Shown one piece after another: positions 1 through 7,702 of a stretch of 64,000 bases of DNA. The notes beneath the pieces were generated by a model, which searched no databases, was not told the DNA's origin, and saw only the letters and a list, made by a program, of their open reading frames with translations. The position numbers were made by a program, and so were the translations under genes. Every line of letters starts with the position of its first letter. Position 1 is the first letter of the stretch. This DNA comes from Nitrobacter vulgaris (lineage in GTDB: Bacteria > Pseudomonadota > Alphaproteobacteria > Rhizobiales > Xanthobacteraceae): contig NZ_MWPQ01000005.1 of assembly GCF_002028545.1 (NCBI RefSeq), positions 93,976 to 157,975 on the forward strand. The letters run 5' to 3'.

Positions 1-5
1 TCGCG

Positions 6-1496
6 TCACTCCACCACGATCTTGACCCGGCTGCGGACACTGACTTGGGCGCGCGGATCGAGGCCATTGACGACGCGAAAACGCTCGGCGGGATGATCGA
101 CGCCTGCCATGCGGTGTGACAGCGATTCCACGGTATCGCCCGGCTGTACGGTGATCACCTTGATTCGCAGCGGTCGTGCTGCCTGAATCTCGTCCAGCGA
201 CAGACGGCGGAAGGAGGCGACCGTTTCACGCGCGTTGCGTTCGCTTTCCGTTGTCTTACGACGGGTGGCGAAAATGAAGCGATAGACGTCGCTGCCGAAG
301 CGCAAGGCATAAATCCGGAACTGCCATTCCTCACCGCTGGCAACCGCTGATGCCGCGGGAAAGCCGTTGATAGTTAGCTCCTCGGTCGATGCCTTGTTGA
401 CGTTCTCCATCCACCCGGAGTTGAGATATTCGGTAAGCTTCTGTTCCGCGGGCACCCGGACCACGTCGAAACGCATGGCCTGACTGCCGCCCTCGCGAAC
501 GCCGATCACTGCCTGAGCCGTATTGTCGAGTACGAAACCTTCTGGCGCCTGAAACGTAAAGCCGAGCTTTGGATGCAGGAAACGCCGGCCACGAACGAAC
601 CCCTCACTCGGATCCTCGCCGTAGACAACGTTGTCGATCGCGTCGAGGTAAGTCTCGCGGTCTCGTTCGCCTTGCGCGGGAGCACTGTATTGCCGCGCAT
701 TGACCTGCGCGTTCTGAACGCGTTCTGGCGTTGCGGGATGCGATGACAGGAAGTCCTGCGAGCGCGGGTCCAGCGAGGGCTTGCCGGCCTTGAGCGCCGC
801 ATTGCGTTCCATTGCCGTCAGGAAGCGCGCTGCGCCATAGGGGTCAAAATGGGCCCGCGCGGAAATCCCGACGCCGATGCCGTCGGCCTCGAACTCTTGG
901 GTGCGCGAAAAGCTTGCGAGCGTCAGTTTGGATTTGGCGAGCGCCAGCGCCGTCAGATCCGGGTCGGTTCCCATTTCGGTGACGACGTGGCTGACGAGGG
1001 CGGCCTGCCGCGCCTGGTCTTCCCGGATGGTGGCGTGCTTGGCCAGAACATGCGCCATCTCGTGCGACAGCACGGAGGACAATTCCGAGGTGTCGTTGGC
1101 CAGCGCCATCAGGCCGCGTGTCACGTAAAGCTGGCCGGTTGGCAGCGCGAAGGCGTTCACCGCGCCTGAATTGAGGATCGTGACCTTGTAGGTGAGGTCG
1201 GGCCGCTCGGACGCCGCCACAAGCCGCTCGACCGTTTTGTTGATCAGCGCTTCGAGTTTGGGATCGTCATACGCCCCGCCGTAAGAGGCGAGGATGCGCT
1301 CGTGCTCGCGGTCGGACGCTGGAGTATGGGTCGCGGCCCGCGCGGGCTTTATCGGTTTGACGGATGAGGGAGAGTCGGTCTGGAACCGGGTCATGTCGCC
1401 GCATCCACTGAGGGCAAGCGCCGCGCAGAGCAGCACGACAGGCGCAGCCAAAAGGCGGCTCACTCCTGTCCCGCGCCATACTGGGCTCGCCGTCAT
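6..1496 (-). CDS. M48 family metallopeptidase lipoprotein with LysM-like tail
   Basis: A 496-residue secreted zinc protease of the M48 (HtpX/BepA/LoiP-like) class, probably periplasmic and membrane-anchored, acting in envelope protein quality control. An N-terminal hydrophobic stretch ends in a lipobox (LSGC, Cys32). The zinc motif HEMAH lies at about 145-149 and the third ligand is in EFEAD at about 201-205. The middle domain has no recognised function. The last ~50 residues (VQPGDTVESL..., ending VKIVVE) resemble a LysM peptidoglycan-binding module. Family assignment is firm; the substrate is unknown. The gene reads alone toward the window edge. Confidence 0.93.
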   Translation of the reverse strand: MTASPVWRGTGVSRLLAAPVVLLCAALALSGCGDMTRFQTDSPSSVKPIKPARAATHTPASDREHERILASYGGAYDDPKLEALINKTVERLVAASERPDLTYKVTILNSGAVNAFALPTGQLYVTRGLMALANDTSELSSVLSHEMAHVLAKHATIREDQARQAALVSHVVTEMGTDPDLTALALAKSKLTLASFSRTQEFEADGIGVGISARAHFDPYGAARFLTAMERNAALKAGKPSLDPRSQDFLSSHPATPERVQNAQVNARQYSAPAQGERDRETYLDAIDNVVYGEDPSEGFVRGRRFLHPKLGFTFQAPEGFVLDNTAQAVIGVREGGSQAMRFDVVRVPAEQKLTEYLNSGWMENVNKASTEELTINGFPAASAVASGEEWQFRIYALRFGSDVYRFIFATRRKTTESERNARETVASFRRLSLDEIQAARPLRIKVITVQPGDTVESLSHRMAGVDHPAERFRVVNGLDPRAQVSVRSRVKIVVE

Positions 1497-1641
1497 GGTC
1501 GCAACGTTCTCCCTCGGATTGAAGTTTCGATTTCAGCAGTCGCAATCTGTCAGCAAATCTGATGGCAAATGCTGACACTCGACCGCCGCATCTTGTATGT
1601 CCAGCGTAGGCCCGGTTGGCTTCGGCAGAACACCGAGCCCT

Positions 1642-2439
1642 CTAGTCGCCGGCCACTTCGATCTGCCCAACCCGGAGCACCTCAATCCGCAGTCCTCCGC
1701 GTCGTTCGACCCAGCCGCGGACCCGAACCCGCCGATGTTCGAAAGACGTCGGCACTACGCCTGCCGCCTCGAAGGATGGCAGTATGCGCCTTGAAATAGT
1801 CGCAGCAAAGTCTCGTGTCCAGCGTGGGCCGAAGTTGAGATATATAGTGCCGCCGGCCTGCCTGACAGACCGGACGTAGCCTTCCACGATGGTGAACTGC
1901 CCAATACGCGCCAAAATATCGCCCGGACGTTCAGCGTTTTTGACGATAGATAATTCTGCCCAGGTTCCACGCCGGGCCTGTCGCGCTGTCGTTTCCGCAG
2001 CCGTGAGTTCCGCCGCGCACGCCTTGTCGGTGACGTCGGCAGACACAAGCGCGTCGCCGCGTGCCAAAAGATCACTTTGGACCGAAATCGCGGATGGTCC
2101 AAGATATATGAAGGCGGTTTGTCGGCCATAGCGATCCGGATCGTCGCGCTCTCCGCGCAGGATCACGCGCCGACCGATCAGTCCTGCGAGTGCTGGCTGG
2201 CGATTGGCGGCCTCTCCCGCGATCACTTCGACGCCCGCGAGACGCACGTCACGGCCATCATCGAGACGGAGCGTCCGCGGGTCAATGACAGCGCTCACGA
2301 CGCCGTCGTTCTGAATGACCGGTTGGCAACCGTCGGCGAGTGTCGGCGCTGCGCTGAACAACATTCCACAGAGCACCACTCCGAGCAAAATATTGCACGT
2401 GCCGGGAGGCTTGGCCGTGGCCTGATGACCGCGCCTCAA
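1642..2439 (-). CDS. Thermonuclease (SNase)-like secreted protein
   Basis: A 265-residue protein with a signal peptide (hydrophobic run ending near ...TLADG) followed by a staphylococcal-nuclease-like OB fold: VVSAVIDPRTLRLDDGRDVRL, then VILRGERDDPDRYGRQTAF, matching the family's D...R...D/R..RYGR pattern. The second half is an extension with no recognised domain. The start is a TTG with weak ribosome-binding context; no better in-frame start precedes the signal peptide. Whether the canonical catalytic Arg/Glu/Arg set is complete is not certain from reading alone, so activity is unproven. Confidence 0.8.
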   Translation of the reverse strand: MRRGHQATAKPPGTCNILLGVVLCGMLFSAAPTLADGCQPVIQNDGVVSAVIDPRTLRLDDGRDVRLAGVEVIAGEAANRQPALAGLIGRRVILRGERDDPDRYGRQTAFIYLGPSAISVQSDLLARGDALVSADVTDKACAAELTAAETTARQARRGTWAELSIVKNAERPGDILARIGQFTIVEGYVRSVRQAGGTIYLNFGPRWTRDFAATISRRILPSFEAAGVVPTSFEHRRVRVRGWVERRGGLRIEVLRVGQIEVAGD

Positions 2440-2462
2440 GACGTTATCCGAGGACGAGGTTG

Positions 2463-2741
2463 CTATTTCGATCCAGGACCGGAAATCGCGCCGCGCGCGA
2501 CCAACCTGTTCCAGATGAACAGCACCACAATCGCGCCGATGGTTGAGGTGATGAAGCCTGCGCCCTGATCAGGGCTGTAGTGACCAATCGACTGCCCGAT
2601 GAAGGTGGCGAGGAACGCACCGCCAATGCCGAGCGCCGTGGTGAGGATGAATCCGCTCGGATTGTTCGGGCCGGGCGATAAGAACTTTGCGATAACGCCG
2701 GCGATGAAGCCGACCAGAATGATCCAGAGAATGCCGCTCAT
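2463..2741 (-). CDS. GlsB/YeaQ/YmgE family stress-response membrane protein
   Basis: A 92-residue, three-helix inner-membrane protein of the transglycosylase-associated/YeaQ family. Glycine-rich hydrophobic segments (SGILWIILVGFIAGVIAKFL, then GIGGAFLATFIG, then AIVVLFIWNRLV) are typical. A strong Shine-Dalgarno (GAGGAGGG) lies about 9 nt before the ATG, which fixes the start. The family is linked to general stress and acid response; the molecular role is unknown. Confidence 0.92.
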   Translation of the reverse strand: MSGILWIILVGFIAGVIAKFLSPGPNNPSGFILTTALGIGGAFLATFIGQSIGHYSPDQGAGFITSTIGAIVVLFIWNRLVARGAISGPGSK

Positions 2742-2834
2742 GATGAAAATCCCTCCTCAAAATAATCGTGACGGTGAACTCTCCGCGAGATCGGTCAGCC
2801 CCCGGGGGCGACCACTCCCGCAGCGAGTGCAATC

Positions 2835-3440
2835 CTAAAGCAATCGCGATAGCTCATTCTCCGTCGGCAGGCGCCCGTCGGGCGTCAGATGGTGGACGAC
2901 CTCGGGCAGGTGCTGACTCAATCCGGCGAGCAGTTCGTCCCGCGACAGGCCGGTCTGTGCTGTCAGGGCGTTGATCTGGTCGGCGCCGAGCGCGTCGGCG
3001 AGGTCGCGCGGTGCGATCTGCTTGTTTGGTCCCGGGCTAACCCAGGAATTAGCTGTCTCACCATGGCCTTTGTTCTGAAGCTGCTTCAGCAGGTCGCCGA
3101 GGCCGCCGCTCAGAATGCTTCCGGCCGCACCGCCTGCCAGCAGGCCACCAAGCCCGCCCTTGAGCAGGTCACTAAGGCCGCCTCCGCTGCCGGGCAGACC
3201 AGCATTGACCGTGCCTCCGGGTGGGCCCGCATTGATCGTGCTTCTGGGCGTGGGAGCCGGCGGCGCGGACGGGTTGGCTCCAGAATGGCTTCCGGTGAGA
3301 TGTTTCAGCGCCTTGTAGCCCAGCACAGCGAGGATCGCCATTGTCAGCGGCGACATGCCGCTGCTTTCGCTTTCCTTATTGGGCTCGCTTGGACCGCGCG
3401 GGCCGTTCTGCATTCCGTTGAGGACGTCGAGCAAACCCAT
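2835..3440 (-). CDS. YidB-like DUF937 protein
   Basis: A 201-residue member of the DUF937/YidB family: N-terminal MGLLDVLNGM, a Gly/Pro/Ala-rich linker, a glycine-rich GGLGGLLAGG segment, NSWVSPGPNK, then a C-terminal helical domain (LADALGADQINALTAQTGLS). A longer upstream reading exists, but an AGGAGA ribosome-binding site 6-7 nt before this ATG supports position 3440. A decayed relative sits at 56241-56768. Function unknown. Confidence 0.88.
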   Translation of the reverse strand: MGLLDVLNGMQNGPRGPSEPNKESESSGMSPLTMAILAVLGYKALKHLTGSHSGANPSAPPAPTPRSTINAGPPGGTVNAGLPGSGGGLSDLLKGGLGGLLAGGAAGSILSGGLGDLLKQLQNKGHGETANSWVSPGPNKQIAPRDLADALGADQINALTAQTGLSRDELLAGLSQHLPEVVHHLTPDGRLPTENELSRLL

Positions 3441-3485
3441 GATCATCTCCTGTTGCGATCCAGCCCCGCGGCAAAAAAGATAAGG

Positions 3486-3632
3486 TTGCCATATGACAGT
3501 CACAAGGCATTTTTGGCGGGCGAAGAGGCTGCCGCTTCATTCAGCAAGCGAAACGAGAGTGGCTGGGAAGATGAATGGCGGATCCGGGAAAAAGCGCTCG
3601 ACGAGCGTAACGGGTCGCCGTGTCCTTTTTAG
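3486..3632 (+). CDS. Possible small charged protein
   Basis: A 48-codon reading frame from a TTG in the gap between the YidB-like gene and the tRNA. Its tail (AAASFSKRNESGWEDEWRIREKALDER) is strongly charged and reads like real protein rather than a shadow of another gene. The start is weak and I recognise no family. The rest of the gap, 3633-3811, holds no gene that I can see. Confidence 0.3.
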   Translation: MPYDSHKAFLAGEEAAASFSKRNESGWEDEWRIREKALDERNGSPCPF

Positions 3633-3811
3633 GACGTCTGCTTTAGGACGCCTGCCTTGTGAAATGGCGAGCCGTACCGGTAGTGCATGTTGGCGAGACC
3701 TCCGGTCCGGTTGGAGTGGGCCGCGCGACGGCACCAGCTTTTGAATCGGCAAAACGATTCGGCTTGCCCGAGACGCTGATGTGCCGGATAAGTGGCAGGG
3801 TTCGGCGTACA

Positions 3812-3888
3812 GTCCCGGTAGCTCAGCTGGATAGAGCACAGGTTTCCTAAACCTGGGGTCAGGGGTTCGACTCCCTTCCGGGACGCCA
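3812..3888 (+). tRNA. tRNA-Arg(CCT)
   Basis: A 77-nt cloverleaf can be drawn directly. The acceptor GTCCCGG pairs with CCGGGAC, the D arm is GCTC/GAGC, the anticodon stem CAGGT/ACCTG encloses loop TTCCTAA (anticodon CCT at 3846-3848), the T arm is AGGGG/CCCTT around TTCGACT, and the 3' end GCCA is encoded. It is the attachment gene of the element that follows; its last bases are repeated at 26244-26261. Confidence 0.97.
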
Positions 3889-3890
3889 TT
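3873..3890 (+). repeat. Attachment site attL (tRNA-proximal direct repeat)
   Basis: CCCTTCCGGGACGCCATT: the 3' 16 nt of tRNA-Arg plus TT, matched exactly by 26244-26261. It lies 6 nt from the integrase stop codon, the usual geometry for tRNA-targeting tyrosine integrases. Confidence 0.9.
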
Positions 3891-3896
3891 CATAAA

Positions 3897-5012
3897 CTAG
3901 ACTCCTGAATTTCCTGAGCGTTTGGGTTTTCTGCCCGCACCCTCGGCAAGGTGCGGGCGTTTTTCGTTCGTGGCCTGTACCGGCAACAACAGTTGCGCGG
4001 CATCATGCGCCAGCCGGGCGCGGTCGGCTGATCGTGTGTAATGCTGGGCCATCTTGCCTGTGGTCCAGCCGAAGATCGCCATCAACTGGCGCTCGCTGGC
4101 GCCCTGTTCAGCGGCGCGCGTCGCGCCAGCCTTGCGAAGGCCATGCGCGGAACCGGGGCAATGGGCCTTACGGCACACGTCGCGGAACCAGTTGCCAAAG
4201 CTTTCCTTGACCCAGGGCTGGCCGCGTTCGTTGATCAGGAAGGTCAGATCGCCTGTCGGTGCGGCGGCAAGCGATGTCGCTAGTGGCGGCAGGATTGGTA
4301 TTGTGATCAGTTCGCCCTGTTTGCCACGCGCGTGCTTTTCCGTGCGGATGCTGATCACGCCATCGCGCACATGCTGCCGGCCGACGCGGACCGCATCGCC
4401 CCGGCGCAAGCCCGTGTAAAGCAGCACGTCGAAAGCCAGGCGCTCGCGCGTGCCGATCTTCCAGCGCGCTTCGAAGCGGTCGAGTTCGGTCTGCGTCCAG
4501 GTATGGAAACCTTCCGCATCGTTCGGCCCCGTCAGCAGCTTGACGCCGGCCGTCGGGTCGGTTGCCATCAGATTTTCTTCAACGCACCACGCACAGAATC
4601 CTCGCATGGCCTTGATGAAGCCATTCGCGGCATGAGGCGTCATTGCCCGGCGTTCGCGCCCCTCACGAATAATCTGATCGCTGATGTCTTCCAGCGGTGT
4701 ATGTCCACCGCTCTTAATGACGCGCCGGAAAATATTCTCGCGTTGCCGGCGCGTGGCCAGCGACAACGCCGCCCACGCTGACGAGGCGTGGTATTTGTCC
4801 AGGGCCCACTTCAATGAACTGGCTTTTGTCTTCGCAGGCAAAGAAACCAGCGATGTGGTTTCCAGCGCGTCGGCATATTCCTGCCAGAAAGCCCGGCTGT
4901 CGTATTCCGCCCGCAACCTGACGCGCGCGCCTTTATGCTTGCGCACGTACCAAACCCGCGCGCCGTGGCGAGTGCGCTCGGACTGCAGATAGGGCGGGCG
5001 ACGCTTCGGCAT
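3897..5012 (-). CDS. Tyrosine recombinase/integrase of the tRNA-Arg element
   Basis: A 371-residue site-specific recombinase expected to integrate and excise the element at the tRNA-Arg 3' end. An N-terminal SAM-like core-binding region (about 65-160) precedes the catalytic domain. Visible catalytic residues are Arg203 (LLYTGLRRGD), His290-x-x-Arg293 (AHGLRKAGATR), Trp316 in the second His position, and Tyr325 (MAQHYTRS). The gene ends 6 nt from attL. It starts 7 nt after the stop of the 60-codon gene upstream, so the two are probably co-transcribed. It appears intact. Confidence 0.95.
   Translation of the reverse strand: MPKRRPPYLQSERTRHGARVWYVRKHKGARVRLRAEYDSRAFWQEYADALETTSLVSLPAKTKASSLKWALDKYHASSAWAALSLATRRQRENIFRRVIKSGGHTPLEDISDQIIREGRERRAMTPHAANGFIKAMRGFCAWCVEENLMATDPTAGVKLLTGPNDAEGFHTWTQTELDRFEARWKIGTRERLAFDVLLYTGLRRGDAVRVGRQHVRDGVISIRTEKHARGKQGELITIPILPPLATSLAAAPTGDLTFLINERGQPWVKESFGNWFRDVCRKAHCPGSAHGLRKAGATRAAEQGASERQLMAIFGWTTGKMAQHYTRSADRARLAHDAAQLLLPVQATNEKRPHLAEGAGRKPKRSGNSGV
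3933..3964 (+). terminator. Rho-independent terminator for tRNA-Arg, inside the integrase gene
   Basis: A perfect 9-bp stem GCCCGCACC/GGTGCGGGC around loop CTCGGCAA, followed by GTTTTTC on the plus strand, about 45 nt past the tRNA end. It overlaps codons for the C-terminal tail of the integrase on the other strand. Confidence 0.8.
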
Positions 5013-5018
5013 GGTTCC

Positions 5019-5201
5019 TCACAGCACCGGTTTGCGCTTGGCCATTGCGGGCGCAATGGTCGGCTCTGGACTGACGTCGGTCTCAATCACGTAAGCATCC
5101 GAGCGCGCGATGATCCTCGCAATCTGCAAGCCCTGCGCTTTGGCGGCGCGAAAAACGCGCTCCAGTTCAGCTTGCGTAATCTTTGCAGTTCGCTTGGACA
5201 C
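5019..5201 (-). CDS. Small conserved integrase-companion protein
   Basis: A 60-residue protein starting MSKRTAKITQAELERVFRAA. Similar small proteins commonly precede tyrosine integrases in Hyphomicrobiales prophages and islands. It has an N-terminal basic helix and a short beta-rich tail, with no clear DNA-binding signature. The position suggests an excisionase or accessory role; this is inference only. Confidence 0.65.
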   Translation of the reverse strand: MSKRTAKITQAELERVFRAAKAQGLQIARIIARSDAYVIETDVSPEPTIAPAMAKRKPVL

Positions 5202-5681
5202 GGCATCATCCTAAAAACGTGCGCGTCAGGGCCACCCCATTTAGGGGTGTAAAATTGCATACATCGCAACCCCCTTAATTGTTTTTTGAGTTTTACGATT
5301 TTCAAATATTTTCAAATGCTTACTGGAGGCAGGGCGCGCGGGCTAAAATAAGGTTGTCGCGAATCACCTGTTTTCGCGCTTGGTTCCTTGACGGCGCATG
5401 CGAATCGCTTTGCGCGAATCACTTTGCGAGGTCGCAACACACGTCGCGCTCAAAACCAGGGCGTGGATGAATCGGCGGCAACTTGATCGACCCAAGGGGG
5501 CGTCGCTACGTACCCGACAGCGGACCTATTATTGCTCACCTTGAGTTCTGTCGTTTATGACCCAAAGCCGACATCCCGCGTTGCCGCGCTGGATTTTGAA
5601 AGCTCAGCGACATCGGTTTATTGTTGAGGCTTTCGCAACCCACTGAAGCGCGGTGCGACGAGCCCATCGCGGGAGCTGATT
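5202..5681. other. Non-coding region upstream of the integrase operon
   Basis: About 480 bp without a convincing gene. An AT-rich stretch at 5275-5320 includes a tandem ATTTTCAAAT repeat and a TTTACGATTTT motif like those near the par/rep genes. It probably holds the integrase promoter and, on the other side, the promoter of the gene at 5682. Confidence 0.5.
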
Positions 5682-7172
5682 ATGTTGAAAGCTACCGCAG
5701 AGGAGATCGAGGAAGTCCGGGAATACTTTGAATGGCAGGCGCCCGACCTCGAAGTGACTTTCATGCAGAAGGTTTACTCGGAGGCCGTCATAAACACCCG
5801 ACACGACGTGTGGGACATCCACACCAACAAGGATCGCTGGTGGGTCATCACAGGCGGCACAAATCTCTACTCTCAAGAACAGTTCCCAAATATGGACCTT
5901 GCTCTGACCTTCCATATTGGCCTGATCCTTCGCATCCCGCGTACAGAAGAACAGCACGAGGGCGATCAACGCATCCTCCCGTTCGGTCCCGTCTTCGAGA
6001 AGATAAAAGAAGCTGGCACCGCCGTGACACAGGCGCATAACCTCGCGGGTTATCAGGCCGTCGGCGTCCGCTGTCGTGAAACGCTACTTGAGCTGATCGC
6101 CGTTGCGCAGGATGCGGCAATTTGGACCGACACACCGCCGCAGCGTGCGAACTTCCGCGCGTGGACGGAGATCATCTGCAACGCTCTTTTGCCCGGCGAC
6201 ACCAACAAGGAGCGTCGCGGGGCCCTCAAGGGTGCGCTTGAGTCAGCATGGACGTTTTCCAACTGGCTTACGCACTCAAAGTCGGCGACTTGGCTTGATG
6301 CCGACATGGCGCATTCGTTGACCCAGCACGCCAGCGGCATGGCGATTTCACCTATCGTTCGCGAGTTGCGCGGTGTGCCTAATGAATGCCCGGACTGCCA
6401 CTCACCGCGTCTCGAACCCGAACAGGCCGAAAATACCGCGGTACCCGGCGTACTTTGGGAACGACCGCGCTGCGCCGACTGCGGATGGACCGGTCGACCC
6501 GTTCCAATCCTCGACCTTGAGAATGGACAGGCCATCATCACTCGCGAAGGCGAAGATTCCGACGAGCACGGCATCATGACGGTTCCGCTGCGCACGATCG
6601 TGAAGCCCGGCAATCCGCCGATAGAGCCGCTGAAGGAAATAGAGACCGGGCCACCTGAGCCATTCGTCTATTTTGCCTACGGGCCCAACATGTCGACCGC
6701 CCGGCTGCGCAAGCACATGCCAAGCTGTAAGCCGCTTGGCACTGCTACCCTGCCGGGTCATGCGCTTCACTTCCATAAGCGCAGCATTGATAAGTCCGGA
6801 AAGTGCAACGCTTTTGCCAGTGGCAACGACAATAGCGTGATCGGAGTTCTGTTCAGCTTCGATCCTGCCGAGCGAGGCAAGTTAGATGAGGCCGAAGGCG
6901 TCGGCAGCGGCTACAAACACGCGATGGTCACGGTTATCAACGACAAAGGCCGCAGGCGGAAGGTTCTTACCTATCTCGCCACCCCCGACTACATCGACGA
7001 CAGCCTCAAACCCTACGGCTGGTACAAGGACTTTGTACTTGCAGGTGGCAAGGAGCACGGCCTGCCGCCGGAGTATATTGCCGAATACATCCAGTCGGTA
7101 GAGGCGATCGAAGATCCCAACAAGACACGGGACAGGAAGCAGCGGACCACGCTCGGAAGTCCCGGGCGGTGA
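5682..7172 (+). CDS. Zinc-ribbon / gamma-glutamylcyclotransferase-like fusion protein
   Basis: A 496-residue cargo protein with three parts. Residues 1-230 are an unrecognised, mainly helical region that includes a Trp-rich stretch (DVWDIHTNKDRWWVITGG) and a helix with SAWTFSNWLTHS. Residues 236-267 form a CxxC...CxxC zinc ribbon (Cys236, 239, 264, 267). Residues 329-470 are a gamma-glutamylcyclotransferase/AIG2-type fold: VYFAYGPNMSTARL with YGPN in place of the usual YGSN, and LDEAEGVGSGY, where Glu405 aligns with the family's catalytic acid. An SD (GGGAG) precedes the ATG by 8 nt. It could be a defence effector or toxin modulator; function is not established. Confidence 0.75.
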   Translation: MLKATAEEIEEVREYFEWQAPDLEVTFMQKVYSEAVINTRHDVWDIHTNKDRWWVITGGTNLYSQEQFPNMDLALTFHIGLILRIPRTEEQHEGDQRILPFGPVFEKIKEAGTAVTQAHNLAGYQAVGVRCRETLLELIAVAQDAAIWTDTPPQRANFRAWTEIICNALLPGDTNKERRGALKGALESAWTFSNWLTHSKSATWLDADMAHSLTQHASGMAISPIVRELRGVPNECPDCHSPRLEPEQAENTAVPGVLWERPRCADCGWTGRPVPILDLENGQAIITREGEDSDEHGIMTVPLRTIVKPGNPPIEPLKEIETGPPEPFVYFAYGPNMSTARLRKHMPSCKPLGTATLPGHALHFHKRSIDKSGKCNAFASGNDNSVIGVLFSFDPAERGKLDEAEGVGSGYKHAMVTVINDKGRRRKVLTYLATPDYIDDSLKPYGWYKDFVLAGGKEHGLPPEYIAEYIQSVEAIEDPNKTRDRKQRTTLGSPGR

Positions 7173-7576
7173 GATGACGGTGTGAGTTGCCGGTCAAGAC
7201 TGCGAACGCGATGTCAGTTTCTAGCCCTTCTGCGAGATCGGGCAATATCTGCTATCCCGCCGCTGTTTGGGATTGAGCGGACAATGAGTACACGCCCTTA
7301 TGAAGCCGGCTTTAAATGCTTTTCGTCATCGAACTAGGTTGGGTTTCATCCTCAACCTCGCAAATTATTTGAGCGCCGTTGTGGCGCGTCACAGTCGCAC
7401 TCTGTTCTGCTCACCAGGGTGCGCTTCCTTCTTCGCCTCCTTTCTTTTTGACATTCACAAAAAAATCAGCCGAAGGCGTTTTAGGGGTGTTCATAGTTTT
7501 AAGAAGTTTTAGCGCGGCGTACCTTGGGGATATGCCAAAATCACTTCAATGCTTTCATGTGGTTGGGTGCCATCCA
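7173..7576. other. AT-rich non-coding segment beside the iterons
   Basis: About 400 bp with no convincing gene. The part at 7436-7515 is clearly richer in A and T (CTTTCTTTTTGACATTCAC, then AAAAAAATC) than its surroundings. Lying next to the iterons, it is a plausible duplex-unwinding region. Confidence 0.45.
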
Positions 7577-7578
7577 CG

Positions 7579-7676
7579 TAGCCGATGTACGGCCTGCGAA
7601 TAGCCGATGTACGGGATGTCATAGCCGATGTACGGGTTGTCATAGCCGATGTACGGCCATCGATAGCCGATGTACG
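7579..7676 (+). repeat. Five iterons of a plasmid-type origin
   Basis: Five copies of TAGCCGATGTACG start at 7579, 7601, 7622, 7643 and 7664, so the spacing is 22, 21, 21 and 21 bp, about two helical turns. They lie 27 bp beyond the stop codon of the RPA-family initiator gene and beside an AT-rich tract. This is the arrangement of an iteron-controlled oriV. Confidence 0.85.
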
Positions 7677-7702
7677 ATTTTGTCAAAATGGATTGTCAAA
7701 AA

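Noticed and set aside
3537..3893. Minus-strand reading frames across the tRNA-Arg gene
   Set aside because: They are translations of the tRNA and its flank, a well-known source of false proteins (GVEPLTP-type peptides).
7579..7676. CRISPR array
   Set aside because: The units are 13-bp repeats every 21-22 bp with very short spacers and lie beside a replication initiator, so they are iterons.
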